Below, piece by piece: positions 42,901-51,098 of a stretch of 64,000 bases of DNA. The notes below the pieces were generated by a model, which saw nothing but the letters and a program-made list of their open reading frames with translations, had not been told where the DNA came from and searched no databases. Source of the stretch: Treponema sp. (GTDB lineage: Bacteria; Spirochaetota; Spirochaetia; Treponematales; Treponemataceae); NCBI GenBank assembly GCA_017935745.1, contig JAGBGX010000002.1, positions 1-64,000 on the forward strand, written 5' to 3'. Position 1 is the stretch's first letter, and the number at the start of each line of letters is the position of its first letter. The position numbers were made by a program, and so were the translations under genes.

Positions 42901-43606
42901 CTTCCTTCTTGCAGTAATGGACATCGTTTGTGACGACAAGCGGAATGTCAAGATCCTTTGCCAGCTTTACAAGCTTTTCATTTGCTTCTATCTGCTCAGC
43001 CAGACCGTGGTTCTGAAGCTCGATGTAGTAGCGGTCCGGACCGAACAGCTCCTTGTATTCCCGGGCAGCCCTGTATGCTTCCTGCTCACGGCCGTTGAGC
43101 AGCAGCTGCGGAAGCTCTCCCTGAATGCACGCGCTCAGGCATATCAGCCCTTCATGGTATTTCTTTAGAAGCTCAAAGTCGATTCTCGGCTTTCCGTAGT
43201 ACAGGCCTTCGGTGTATGCAATTGAAGAAAGCCATGACATGTTTTTATAGCCGGTCTGGTTTTCGCACAGAAGAATCAGGTGGAAGTAGTGGCTGTGCCG
43301 CCCATTGCGTCCGAACGGCACATCGTTGCGCTCCTTGTGGTCGCCCCACGCAACATAAAATTCTTCGCCCACAATCGGATTGATTCCGTTTATGTGGCAA
43401 AGCTTTTCAAAGTTGAGCGCGCCGAACATATTGCCGTGGTCGGTGAGCGCAAGCGCGCCCATATTCAGTTCCTTTGCTCTGGCTACAAGCGTGTCGATTT
43501 TGCTTGCTCCATCAAGGATTGAATAGTCGGAGTGAACGTGAAGATGAACAAACGCGCTTTTCGGCGTTCCTTCCGGGGCTTCAGGAAATATGTGATAGTC
43601 AGCCAA
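39989..43606 (-). CDS. dnaE: DNA polymerase III alpha subunit
   Basis: A 1205-residue replicative polymerase of the DnaE1 type. The PHP domain begins [20 protein letters not shown] and includes [20 protein letters not shown]. The polymerase active site is [20 protein letters not shown] with the catalytic aspartates near residue 440; [23 protein letters not shown] precedes it and [36 protein letters not shown] follows. A helix-hairpin-helix region and an OB domain ([19 protein letters not shown]) form the C-terminus. The start is TTG 43606 with GGAGG 10 nt upstream. First gene of dnaE-yggT-recG. Confidence 0.97.
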   Translation of the reverse strand: [1205 protein letters not shown]

Positions 43607-43786
43607 ATTCCGCTCCTCCTTTTTTGTCAGCGTTTAAAAACAGCCCTGAACCGTCGCGCTGCTTTTGCTGTGCAGGGCTGAATAAAATCAGCTTCCTTAT
43701 TTTAGTGGAAAAATGATGTTTATTAAAGCGGATTTTCCGTTTTTTTGAACTGAGCGGCGCATTTGGCTTTCTGCTGATTTTAAATC

Positions 43787-43815
43787 TTGAATATAAGTCA
43801 ACAAAGCTATAAAAT
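43787..43815 (+). promoter_or_regulatory. Candidate promoter of MFS gene
   Basis: -35 TTGAAT (43787-43792), 17-nt spacer, -10 TAAAAT (43810-43815). Confidence 0.4.
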
Positions 43816-43878
43816 AGAAATGTATCATTATGAAGAAAGTCCGCAGCGGCTTTTTTTTGTTTTATATGAGGAAAGAAC

Positions 43879-45177
43879 ATGGAAACTATTCAGAACAAAT
43901 GGATCAGGGGCGCGGTTCCTGCTCTTTTACTGCATTTCAGCATCGGAACAGTGTACTGCTGGTCAATTTTCAGCCAGGAAATCGCAAGCTACATTGGATT
44001 TTCAAAGGGAGCTGTCGAGTGGGCATTCAGCTTTGCGATTTTCTTTTTAGGAATGTCGGCTGCTTTCCTTGGAAATCTTGTTGAAAAAAATATTCACAAG
44101 TCATCCCTGATAGCTTCAGTTGCCTTTTCGCTCGGAATGGCGGGAACCGGCTTTTTTATCTGGTACGGGGGAATGCACCAGCACAGCGTTCTTTCCCTCA
44201 TAGGAATTTATATTTGCTACGGATTTATTATGGGAATCGGGCTGGGAACCGGCTATCTTTCTCCTGTAAAGACGCTTATGCTGTGGTTCAAGGACAAAAA
44301 AGGGCTTGCCACGGGCCTTGCTGTCGCAGGCTTTGGCGCTGCAAAGGCGATTGCGTCTCCCATTATGCAGCGGCTTCTGGGAGAAAACCGCAGCGGCGAA
44401 ATTTACAAGATGTTCTTTATTCTTGCCGCCGCATATTTTGTCATTATGATGATCGGCCATTTTCTGCTGGAAAAGCCTGCCGACTGGATTGAGCCGCAGG
44501 AAAAGTCAAAGACCGGCGGAATTGCAGCAGCCTTGCGGCGCGAGCCGCTTCTAAGCTATGCGGGAATATGGCTGATGTTCTATCTGAATATCACGTGCGG
44601 CCTTGCAATTATTTCACAGGAAAAAATGATTGTAAAGTGCATCGGGCTTGCCGGTTCCATCGGGCTTATTTCAACAGTTTCCGCTGTGTTCAATGCCGGA
44701 GGACGGCTGGGATTTTCCGCATGGGCTGATTATATGAAGGACCGCAAGTCGGTGTACCAGCTTATTTTTGCGGTTTCAATTCTGTTTACAGCTGTTGTTC
44801 TTGTGACCGGCGGAATTACGCGCGGCAGCGAACATGCGGTTCTTGCCCTGTTTGTGCTTGCCATGATTTTTATAGTGAACGCCGGCTATGGAGGCGGCTT
44901 CAGCAATATTCCGACGCTGCTTTCTGATCATTACGGCATGAGCTCTATTTCCGCAATCCATGGAATCACGCTTTCCGCATGGGCGTTCGCCGGACTGACC
45001 GGGAACCAGATGGCTTCAGCTATAGTTGAGCACACGGGAGCTGTCGTTGTAAATGCCCAGGGAATCGCTGTCAATCCGAGCGGATACCAGAATGTTTTGT
45101 ACGTGACGGGCGCGCTGTACTGCGTGTCTCTGCTCCTGTGCACATTCCTAGTGAAGCCGTCAAAAAATCAAAAATAG
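43879..45177 (+). CDS. OFA-type MFS transporter (oxalate/formate antiporter family)
   Basis: A 432-residue major facilitator with 12 predicted helices. The OFA pattern is visible in the first helix region (LHFSIGTVYCWSIFSQEIAS), GMSAAFLGNLVEK, the helix-4 segment GFIMGIGLGTGYLSPVKTLMLWFKDKKGLATGLAVAGFGAAK, and the second-half motif NAGGRLGFSAWAD. Family members exchange carboxylates; the substrate here cannot be inferred. GAGGAAAG lies just before ATG 43879. purC starts 15 nt after its stop, so the two may be cotranscribed. Confidence 0.88.
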   Translation: METIQNKWIRGAVPALLLHFSIGTVYCWSIFSQEIASYIGFSKGAVEWAFSFAIFFLGMSAAFLGNLVEKNIHKSSLIASVAFSLGMAGTGFFIWYGGMHQHSVLSLIGIYICYGFIMGIGLGTGYLSPVKTLMLWFKDKKGLATGLAVAGFGAAKAIASPIMQRLLGENRSGEIYKMFFILAAAYFVIMMIGHFLLEKPADWIEPQEKSKTGGIAAALRREPLLSYAGIWLMFYLNITCGLAIISQEKMIVKCIGLAGSIGLISTVSAVFNAGGRLGFSAWADYMKDRKSVYQLIFAVSILFTAVVLVTGGITRGSEHAVLALFVLAMIFIVNAGYGGGFSNIPTLLSDHYGMSSISAIHGITLSAWAFAGLTGNQMASAIVEHTGAVVVNAQGIAVNPSGYQNVLYVTGALYCVSLLLCTFLVKPSKNQK

Positions 45178-45192
45178 CAAAAGGATAAAATT

Positions 45193-46035
45193 ATGAAGAA
45201 AATAATAAGCGGAAAAGTCCGCGAAGTGTACGACCTTGAAGACGGCCGCATGGTCATTGTTACAACAGACCGCATTTCAGCGTTTGATGTTATTCTTCCC
45301 ACGCTGATTCCCGGCAAAGGAAAAGTGCTTAACGCGCTTTCAAATTTCTGGTTTGGCTATACAAAGGATATATGCAGGAACCACATGATTTCTTCCGATT
45401 TGAAAGACATGCCTGCTGAATTCCAGAAGAGCGAGTACGAAGGCAGAACAGTTCTGGTGAAGAAGCTCAGGATGATTCCGTATGAAGTGATTGTCCGCGG
45501 ATATATGTTCGGCTCGATGTATGAAGCCTATAAAAAGGGAGAGCCGTTTCTGGGGCATACGTTTGAAAAGGAATACCGGCAGGCGGAACAGCTTGAAAAG
45601 CCGATTGTAACTCCCTCAACAAAAGCCGCGGAAGGCCATGACATAAATGTCACGCTGGACTATATGAAAAAAGATCTTGGCGAAGCTCTCGGAACAAAAA
45701 TCGAGCAGACGGCTCTTGCTGTTTACAAAAAATGCTATGATCACGCATACAAAAACGGAATCATTATCGCTGACACAAAATTCGAATTCGGACTTGACGA
45801 AGACGGAGAGCTTGTGCTTGGCGATGAAGTGCTTACGCCGGATTCAAGCCGCTTCTGGAACCTTGCTGAATACAAGGCCGGAACAAGCCCTGCGAGCTAT
45901 GACAAGCAGTTTGTCCGCGACTGGCTCACAAAGAACGGACTTGCAGGAAATGCCGGAATCAAGGAAATTCCTGCGGAAGTGGCTGAAAAAACAGCAGCTC
46001 TGTACCGCGAGTGCGAGAAGCGGATTTGCAGATAG
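45193..46035 (+). CDS. purC: Phosphoribosylaminoimidazole-succinocarboxamide synthase
   Basis: A 280-residue SAICAR synthetase that joins aspartate to CAIR in purine synthesis, using ATP. It opens ISGKVREVYDLEDGRMVIVTTDRISAFDVILPTLIPGKG and carries RMIPYEVIVRGYMFGSMYEAY (signature 1) and IIADTKFEFGLDEDGELVLGDEVLTPDSSRFW (signature 2). The length suits the class with a moderate C-terminal extension. AAGGATAAAATT precedes ATG 45193. A bidirectional terminator separates it from the convergent murD. Confidence 0.96.
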   Translation: MKKIISGKVREVYDLEDGRMVIVTTDRISAFDVILPTLIPGKGKVLNALSNFWFGYTKDICRNHMISSDLKDMPAEFQKSEYEGRTVLVKKLRMIPYEVIVRGYMFGSMYEAYKKGEPFLGHTFEKEYRQAEQLEKPIVTPSTKAAEGHDINVTLDYMKKDLGEALGTKIEQTALAVYKKCYDHAYKNGIIIADTKFEFGLDEDGELVLGDEVLTPDSSRFWNLAEYKAGTSPASYDKQFVRDWLTKNGLAGNAGIKEIPAEVAEKTAALYRECEKRICR

Positions 46036-46047
46036 AGAGATGCTGTG

Positions 46048-46072
46048 CGGACGCATTATTTGCGTCCGTTTT
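46048..46072. terminator. Bidirectional terminator between purC and murD
   Basis: CGGACGCA (46048-46055) pairs with TGCGTCCG (46061-46068) around TTATT, followed by TTTT. It serves the two convergent genes, which end 12 nt before and at its edge. Confidence 0.75.
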
Positions 46073-47670
46073 CAGGAGTCCGCCTGAAAAATCGCCTGCA
46101 CGAGATCCTTGAATTTGTTTCCGCGGTCAAATTCATTCGTGAACATGCCGAAGGATGTTGCGCCCGGTGAAAAAACGACGGGCAGGAACGAATCCGGGGA
46201 AACCTCTCCGAATATGCGGCTGGAATTTTCAGACATGAATTCAGTCTTTAAAACTTCAAGCAGAATCTGTAGCGAGTCGAACGGCCCTTCATACCGTACT
46301 TTCCGCTCGTCAAGCAGCGCGGCGAGCTTGTCTGTGCCCGTCCCCGAAAGAAGAAAGATTTCATACGGCGGAAACTTTGTGTTGTTCTCTGAGTTAAGGC
46401 ATTTTGCAAGCGGAAGGAAATCGAGGTTCTTGTCAGTTCCTCCGGCAATCAGAACTGTCCGCTTTCCGAATGACTGGCTTGCGGCCGCGGCGGCTTCGGG
46501 AACTGTGGAGCTGCTGTCGTTGTAAAAGGCAATGTTCCGCTTGTCATACGGATTCTGCCATTCGTGGAATTTTTCAAGGCGGTGCGGAATTCCTTTCCAG
46601 CTTGCGGAAATGTTCGCCGTCAGTTCAGCAGAAACTCCCATAAGGTATACAGCGAGATTCGCATTAAGTACATTTGTCCTCATGTGATCGCCCGGCACTT
46701 GCAGCGTTTTCATAATCAGTTCTTCCGCCCGTTTTTTTTGCCTGGCATGGGCGCTCATCAGCCGTATCGGGAGCCGCGCGTATCCGTTTTTGTCTGACAG
46801 CTGGAACACGCCGAAAATTCCGTCCGGCAAAACGTGCGTGCTGTAGCGCAGGACAGTCGCCTTTGTCTCGCTGGCAAACACATCGCCCCAGCACCTGAAT
46901 CCGGCCTTTGGATGCTCGCAGTCCCGGGCGTAGCTGTCTTCATCAAAATCAAGAATTGTGATATCGTTTTTGTCCTGGTCGGCGTAGATGAGCTTTTTGT
47001 CCTCCACGTATCGTTCCATGCTGCCGTACCAGTTCTGATGGTCAGGAACAATTTTTGTAATGATTGCGATTCTGGGCTTTAAAAGCTTGCGTCCGCGCAA
47101 GTCTGCCAGCTGCCAGCTTGAAAGCTCCAGGACGACTGGAGTAGTGCCGTCAGTTTTTTCAAGGAAAGAAAGCGGGCTGACTGTTATGTTTCCGCCGAGA
47201 AAGCATTTGTAGCCGGCTTTGTTCAGCCCGTAGGAAATCGCGCTCACGGTGCTGGACTTTCCCTTGCTGCCGGTGACTGCAATCAGCGGCGCCTTGGAAA
47301 ATTTCAGGAAAATGCTGATGTCCGTTTCAATTGCTTTTGCCGCCGCAAGGAATTCATTTCCTTCGGCTTTTACTGCGGGATTTTTTATGACGCAGTCGGC
47401 TGAAGCGAAGTCTTCAATCTTGTGTCCGCCCAGAACGTATCTGAGCCTGCTTTTATCAATGGTGCTGTCGCTGTTGAGCGATTTTATTGCAGGTGCAAGC
47501 TGGTCTGCGGTTTTTGTGTCAGTGACAGTGACAAATGCGCCGTGCTTTAAAAAAAATCTGGCGCAGGTTTCTCCGCCGCCGTTCAGGCCAAGCCCCATTA
47601 CAGTGATTTTTTTCCCTTTGATTTCTTCCAGCGTGCTGAAAAAACATCCTTCCGGATACGTATGCGCCAT
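46072..47670 (-). CDS. murD: UDP-N-acetylmuramoylalanine--D-glutamate ligase
   Basis: A 532-residue Mur ligase, somewhat longer than the usual 440-480. The N-terminal Rossmann part is KKITVMGLGLNGGGETCARFFLKHG; the ATP site is IAVTGSKGKSSTVSAISYGL; VVLELSSWQLADLRG and ITKIVPDHQNWYGSMERYVEDKKLI are typical MurD segments, and HRLEKFHEWQNPYDKRNIAFYNDSSSTVPEA begins the C-terminal domain. It adds D-Glu to UDP-MurNAc-Ala in the cytoplasm. GGGAG lies upstream of ATG 47670. It is downstream of ddl on the same strand but separated by 189 nt. Confidence 0.93.
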   Translation of the reverse strand: MAHTYPEGCFFSTLEEIKGKKITVMGLGLNGGGETCARFFLKHGAFVTVTDTKTADQLAPAIKSLNSDSTIDKSRLRYVLGGHKIEDFASADCVIKNPAVKAEGNEFLAAAKAIETDISIFLKFSKAPLIAVTGSKGKSSTVSAISYGLNKAGYKCFLGGNITVSPLSFLEKTDGTTPVVLELSSWQLADLRGRKLLKPRIAIITKIVPDHQNWYGSMERYVEDKKLIYADQDKNDITILDFDEDSYARDCEHPKAGFRCWGDVFASETKATVLRYSTHVLPDGIFGVFQLSDKNGYARLPIRLMSAHARQKKRAEELIMKTLQVPGDHMRTNVLNANLAVYLMGVSAELTANISASWKGIPHRLEKFHEWQNPYDKRNIAFYNDSSSTVPEAAAAASQSFGKRTVLIAGGTDKNLDFLPLAKCLNSENNTKFPPYEIFLLSGTGTDKLAALLDERKVRYEGPFDSLQILLEVLKTEFMSENSSRIFGEVSPDSFLPVVFSPGATSFGMFTNEFDRGNKFKDLVQAIFQADS

Positions 47671-47859
47671 AAAACTCTCCCATAAAAATTGCCCGCCGTA
47701 GAAAATTCAGTTTCCGGGGCGGGATTGCAATTCAGTCTGCGGATGCTGCAAACAGCAGCTTCTCCTAATTATAATTTCGGCGTGCCGGCCGGATTTTTTA
47801 CTTTATTTGTGCGGAGAATTCTTTCCCCCACCCGATGCTCTGTGTACGGCTGCTGGTTT
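47671..47859 (-). other. murD leader region with attenuator-like hairpin
   Basis: On the minus strand a TATAAT box lies near 47770, about 100 nt upstream of murD. CCCGCC and GGCGGG (between about 47690 and 47727) form a GC-rich stem followed by CAATTTTT, which could act as a terminator or attenuator before murD. On the plus strand the interval also holds TTYRTGCGGAGG copy 6 at 47806. Confidence 0.35.
47806..47820 (+). repeat. TTYRTGCGGAGG intergenic repeat, copy 6
   Basis: TTTGTGCGGAGAATT in the ddl-murD gap. Only the left half of the consensus is conserved, and it lies opposite to the direction of both flanking genes. Confidence 0.4.
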
Positions 47860-48990
47860 TCAGCGGCTGGTGCGGAGCTTCTGCTTTTCTTCATGCTGCG
47901 CGATTCCTTCTTCAATCAGCAGGTCAATCAGCTCTGTAAAGCTCAGTCCGTCCGCAGCGCACATCTTGGAAAACATGCTTATGTCCGTGAAGCCCGGCAT
48001 TGTGTTTATTTCGTTCAGGAAAATTTCCCCGGTTGTCCGTTCCACAAAAAAGTCAACTCTGCTCAGCCCGCTGGCGTTCACTGCGCGGTATGCTTTTTTT
48101 GCTGTTTCGCGGATATATGCAAGCGAATCTTCGTCAAGCGGCGCGGGAATTTTCAGCTCGGCTCCGTCAGGATCTTTGTACTTTGCATCGTAGTCGTAAA
48201 ATTCATGCCTGGGAGCGATTTCGCCCGGCCCGTATGATTTTAAAAGCGTGCATGGCTTTTCAGCTGAAGCGCAGACTGAATTTCCTGTTACCGAGCACTC
48301 GACTTCGCGGGCATCGATTGCCTTTTCAATCAGAACCTTGTCGTCCCAGCTGAAGGCTTCCATAAGCGCGAACGAAAGCTCCCTTCTGTTTTTTGCTTTG
48401 CTTGCACCGTCGCTCGAGCCGGCGGCACACGGCTTTACAAACAGCGGAAATCCCAGCTGCGCAACTGCATTTTCAACAAGCGTGTCATAGAGGCTGCTGT
48501 CGTTTATCTGGGCGCGGGAAAGGCAGACGGAAGGAACGGTCTTGATTCCTGCGGCTTTGAACAGAATTTTTGCGGTTTCCTTGTCCATTGACGCTGCGGA
48601 CGAAAGTGTGCCGCATCCTGCGAACGGAACGCCCGCCATCTCAAGAAGCCCCTGCACGGTTCCGTCCTCGCCGTATGTGCCGTGAAGCACTGGAATGACG
48701 ATGTCGCATGGAATAAAAGTTCCGCGCGCAGAGAACACAGCGTTTTTTCCGCCGCCGAAAGCGACCGTCACTTCGTTTTCCGGCTTTTCATGCACAGAAA
48801 GCTGCGCGTCAGGATTTTCCCTGATTTCTGCAAGGACTGAGTTTTCCTCCAGATGCCATTTTCCGCTCTTTGAAATTGAAATCAGAGAAACACGGTGGCA
48901 CGGGCTGATGTTTCTGATGACAGATGCGCATGATAAAAGTGAAATTTCATGCTCGCCCGATTTTCCGCCGTACAGCAGGATTACATTCAT
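47860..48990 (-). CDS. ddl: D-alanine--D-alanine ligase
   Basis: A 376-residue ATP-grasp enzyme that makes D-Ala-D-Ala for peptidoglycan. It starts MNVILLYGGKSGEHEISLLSCASV; HGTYGEDGTVQGLLEMAGVPFAGCG is the family signature; KPCAAGSSDGASKAKNR is the ATP-binding loop and FLNEINTMPGFTDISMF the metal-binding motif. AGGAG lies 5-6 nt before ATG 48990; this ribosome-binding site is one of the two copies flanking the insertion element at 48992-49165, which now separates ddl from murE. Confidence 0.96.
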   Translation of the reverse strand: MNVILLYGGKSGEHEISLLSCASVIRNISPCHRVSLISISKSGKWHLEENSVLAEIRENPDAQLSVHEKPENEVTVAFGGGKNAVFSARGTFIPCDIVIPVLHGTYGEDGTVQGLLEMAGVPFAGCGTLSSAASMDKETAKILFKAAGIKTVPSVCLSRAQINDSSLYDTLVENAVAQLGFPLFVKPCAAGSSDGASKAKNRRELSFALMEAFSWDDKVLIEKAIDAREVECSVTGNSVCASAEKPCTLLKSYGPGEIAPRHEFYDYDAKYKDPDGAELKIPAPLDEDSLAYIRETAKKAYRAVNASGLSRVDFFVERTTGEIFLNEINTMPGFTDISMFSKMCAADGLSFTELIDLLIEEGIAQHEEKQKLRTSR

Positions 48991-48991
48991 T

Positions 48992-49165
48992 TTTTCTCCT
49001 ATAAAAAGTCAATGAGGAAGCTTCAGCTTCCGATTTGGCTTTTTACGCATTTCCGCAACGCACGTTTCCAGCGGGAAATGCAATTAATAAAGAAAGTTCG
49101 CAACGCGAACTTTGATTAAGATAAAAACTGTGCTATTTTAACAGTTTTTATCTTACTTTTCTCCT
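48992..49165 (-). mobile_element. Structured insertion element, copy 3 (between murE and ddl)
   Basis: Read on the minus strand, AGGAGAAAA occurs at both ends (49165-49157 and 49000-48992) around a 156-nt insert. Hairpin 1: AAGATAAAAACTGT with a perfect 14-bp arm (plus 49118-49131/49141-49154), loop TAAAATAGC. Hairpin 2: AAAGTTCGC-GTT-GCGAACTTT (49093-49113). Hairpin 3: GCATTTCC with GGAAATGC (49047-49054/49074-49081). Hairpin 4 (49003-49044) ends TTGACTTTTTA, as in the copy at 53168. The murE stop lies inside hairpin 1. Excising the insert plus one repeat would recreate murE TGA overlapping the ddl ATG. Confidence 0.75.
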
Positions 49166-50876
49166 TAAGAAGACAGCATTCTGCAAGGGCTTTTTTTGCT
49201 TCTGCAATTTCATCGTAGCTCATGACGCGGTCTTCATAGATTATGGAATTTTCGTGGCTCTTTCCAAGCAGAAGCACAATGTCGTCTTTTTTCGCAAGGC
49301 TGAATGCTTTTCTGATAGCAGCCGGCCTGTCAGGAATGAGCAGCAGATCCTTGCCGTCTGTTTTTCCTGCTTTCCGTGCGCCCGCCGCAATCTGGCTGAT
49401 GATTTCCATGCGGTCTTCCTTTCTGGGATCTTCATCCGTCAGAATCACTATGTTGCAGAATTTGGCGGCAATTTCTCCCTGGAGCGGCCGCTTCTTTGTG
49501 TCGCGCTCTCCGCCGGAGCCGAATACGCATATCATGTTTCCAGCGCACCTGTTTCTTACCGGGGGAAAAATGGTTTCAAAGCTTGAAGGAGTGTGGGCAT
49601 AGTCTACAATCACTTCAAACGGCTGGCCTTCATCAATTGCTGTCATGCGGCCTTTTACGCTTTCAAGACGGGCTGCGTATCCTGCGAGCGTTTCCATGGG
49701 AATTCCTTCCATGCCATGGACTGCAAGCAGCGCGGCTGTGATATTGTATGCGTTGAATGCGCCCGGCACAGGAGCTTTGACCTGAATGACCGGGCTTTCA
49801 TTTTTAAGGGAGCCGAAGCTTTCAAACCGGTGGATGCTGAAATTGATTCCGAAGCGCGCGGAAACAATGTTCCTGCACGAAGCGAACGGCATGTCCTTAG
49901 GAATTTCCGGGAGCGCAGGAGCGTTGATTCCCTGGGCTGCCTGCTTTCCTGCCTTGCCTTCCGTCGTGAAGCCGGCAACTGTGTGCTTTGTGCAGGACGC
50001 AAAATAGGATGCGGCAGGATCCTCAAGGTTTACAATGCCGAGCACAGGAACTTGTGTTTTTTTTCCGCAGAGTATTTTTTCATGGCTGTGGGCATCGAGC
50101 GCGCGGAATAAATTCGCCTTGTCGCTCTTGTACTGATCGTATGTCTTGTGGAATTCCAGATGCTCAAGCGTCACATTCATAAAAATGCCGCAGTCAAACA
50201 GAACATCGCCCAGCCTGTTTGTCCGCCTGCTCAGTCCGTGGCTTGAAGCCTCCACAACAGCGTGCGTGCAGCCGTTGCAGACCATTTCATACAGCTCGCG
50301 CTGAACAACGGGAGCTTCCGGCGTTGTCTGGTGCTGAGGATTGTCAATTGCTTCCGCTCCAAGCGAATACTGGACAGTCGAAATAAATCCGGCCTTGATT
50401 CCGCTTGAGCGCAAAAGCTGCCAGACAAATGAAACGGTGGAAGATTTTCCTTCAGTTCCAGTCACTCCGTATACAACGAGCTTTTTTGACGGATAATCAT
50501 AGAATGCGCTGCTCACCGGGGACATTGCAAAACGCGATGAGGCGACTTTTATAAAGACAGGCATCCGCCCGGCTGACTTTGCGGCGGAAGCTATTTCAGC
50601 CTGCTCTTCCTCTGCAATTTCGTCCTGAAAGATGACAGAGACAGCTCCTGACCGTATTGCGCTTGCAATGAATTTGTTTCCTGTTGTGTGCGTTCCCGGC
50701 AGCGCAAAAAAGAGCGAATTCCGTGAAACATCGCGGCTGTCGAATGCCAGGCTTTCTATGACAGTCTGTTCCGCTGCCTGCGCTGTGCCTGAGTCAGTTC
50801 CGTCAGGCGAAACGGCAGAATATGCAACGGACTGCTCACTGAGGCTTTGCAGAAGCTCGCATAGCTTTTTTTCCAT
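49116..50876 (-). CDS. murE: UDP-MurNAc-tripeptide synthetase (MurE)
   Basis: A 586-residue Mur ligase adding the third stem residue. Motifs: VYGVTGTEGKSSTVSFVWQLL (ATP site), HQTTPEAPVVQREL, VVEASSHGLSRRTNRLGDVLFDCGIFMNVTLEHLEFHKTYDQY, and VFGSGGERDTKKRP. The residue-selecting loop reads TDEDPRKED where diaminopimelate enzymes have DNPR; treponemal peptidoglycan is known to use ornithine, which may explain it. The last 14 or so residues (KSKIKTVKIAQFLS) are encoded by the inserted element. ATG 50876 has no Shine-Dalgarno but lies 7 nt from a TACACT box, supporting a leaderless start over 50912. Confidence 0.92.
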   Translation of the reverse strand: MEKKLCELLQSLSEQSVAYSAVSPDGTDSGTAQAAEQTVIESLAFDSRDVSRNSLFFALPGTHTTGNKFIASAIRSGAVSVIFQDEIAEEEQAEIASAAKSAGRMPVFIKVASSRFAMSPVSSAFYDYPSKKLVVYGVTGTEGKSSTVSFVWQLLRSSGIKAGFISTVQYSLGAEAIDNPQHQTTPEAPVVQRELYEMVCNGCTHAVVEASSHGLSRRTNRLGDVLFDCGIFMNVTLEHLEFHKTYDQYKSDKANLFRALDAHSHEKILCGKKTQVPVLGIVNLEDPAASYFASCTKHTVAGFTTEGKAGKQAAQGINAPALPEIPKDMPFASCRNIVSARFGINFSIHRFESFGSLKNESPVIQVKAPVPGAFNAYNITAALLAVHGMEGIPMETLAGYAARLESVKGRMTAIDEGQPFEVIVDYAHTPSSFETIFPPVRNRCAGNMICVFGSGGERDTKKRPLQGEIAAKFCNIVILTDEDPRKEDRMEIISQIAAGARKAGKTDGKDLLLIPDRPAAIRKAFSLAKKDDIVLLLGKSHENSIIYEDRVMSYDEIAEAKKALAECCLLKEKSKIKTVKIAQFLS

Positions 50877-50883
50877 AAGAAAC

Positions 50884-50912
50884 AGTGTACCGCTTTCAAA
50901 AGCATTGTGCAA
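50884..50912 (-). promoter_or_regulatory. Promoter of murE (leaderless architecture)
   Basis: Minus strand: -35 TTGCAC (50912-50907), 17-nt spacer, -10 TACACT (50889-50884), 7 nt before ATG 50876. Confidence 0.6.
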
Positions 50913-51018
50913 TCTGCTTTGGCATAAAATCTGTTCGGCATCTTTTCATCCCGGAATATGTTTTTTTTCTTACTTGATATAATCATTTTCAGAATTAAAT
51001 GAGCAGCGGAAAAATCAA

Positions 51019-51046
51019 TTGTAAAATCGTAATTATATGATATAAT
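51019..51046 (+). promoter_or_regulatory. Promoter of malQ
   Basis: -35 TTGTAA (51019-51024), 16-nt spacer, consensus -10 TATAAT (51041-51046); about 45 nt of leader. Confidence 0.7.
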
Positions 51047-51098
51047 AAGTAGCGGTTTCCGTTATTTTGCGGAATGATTTTTATGAAGCAGGTGCTGT

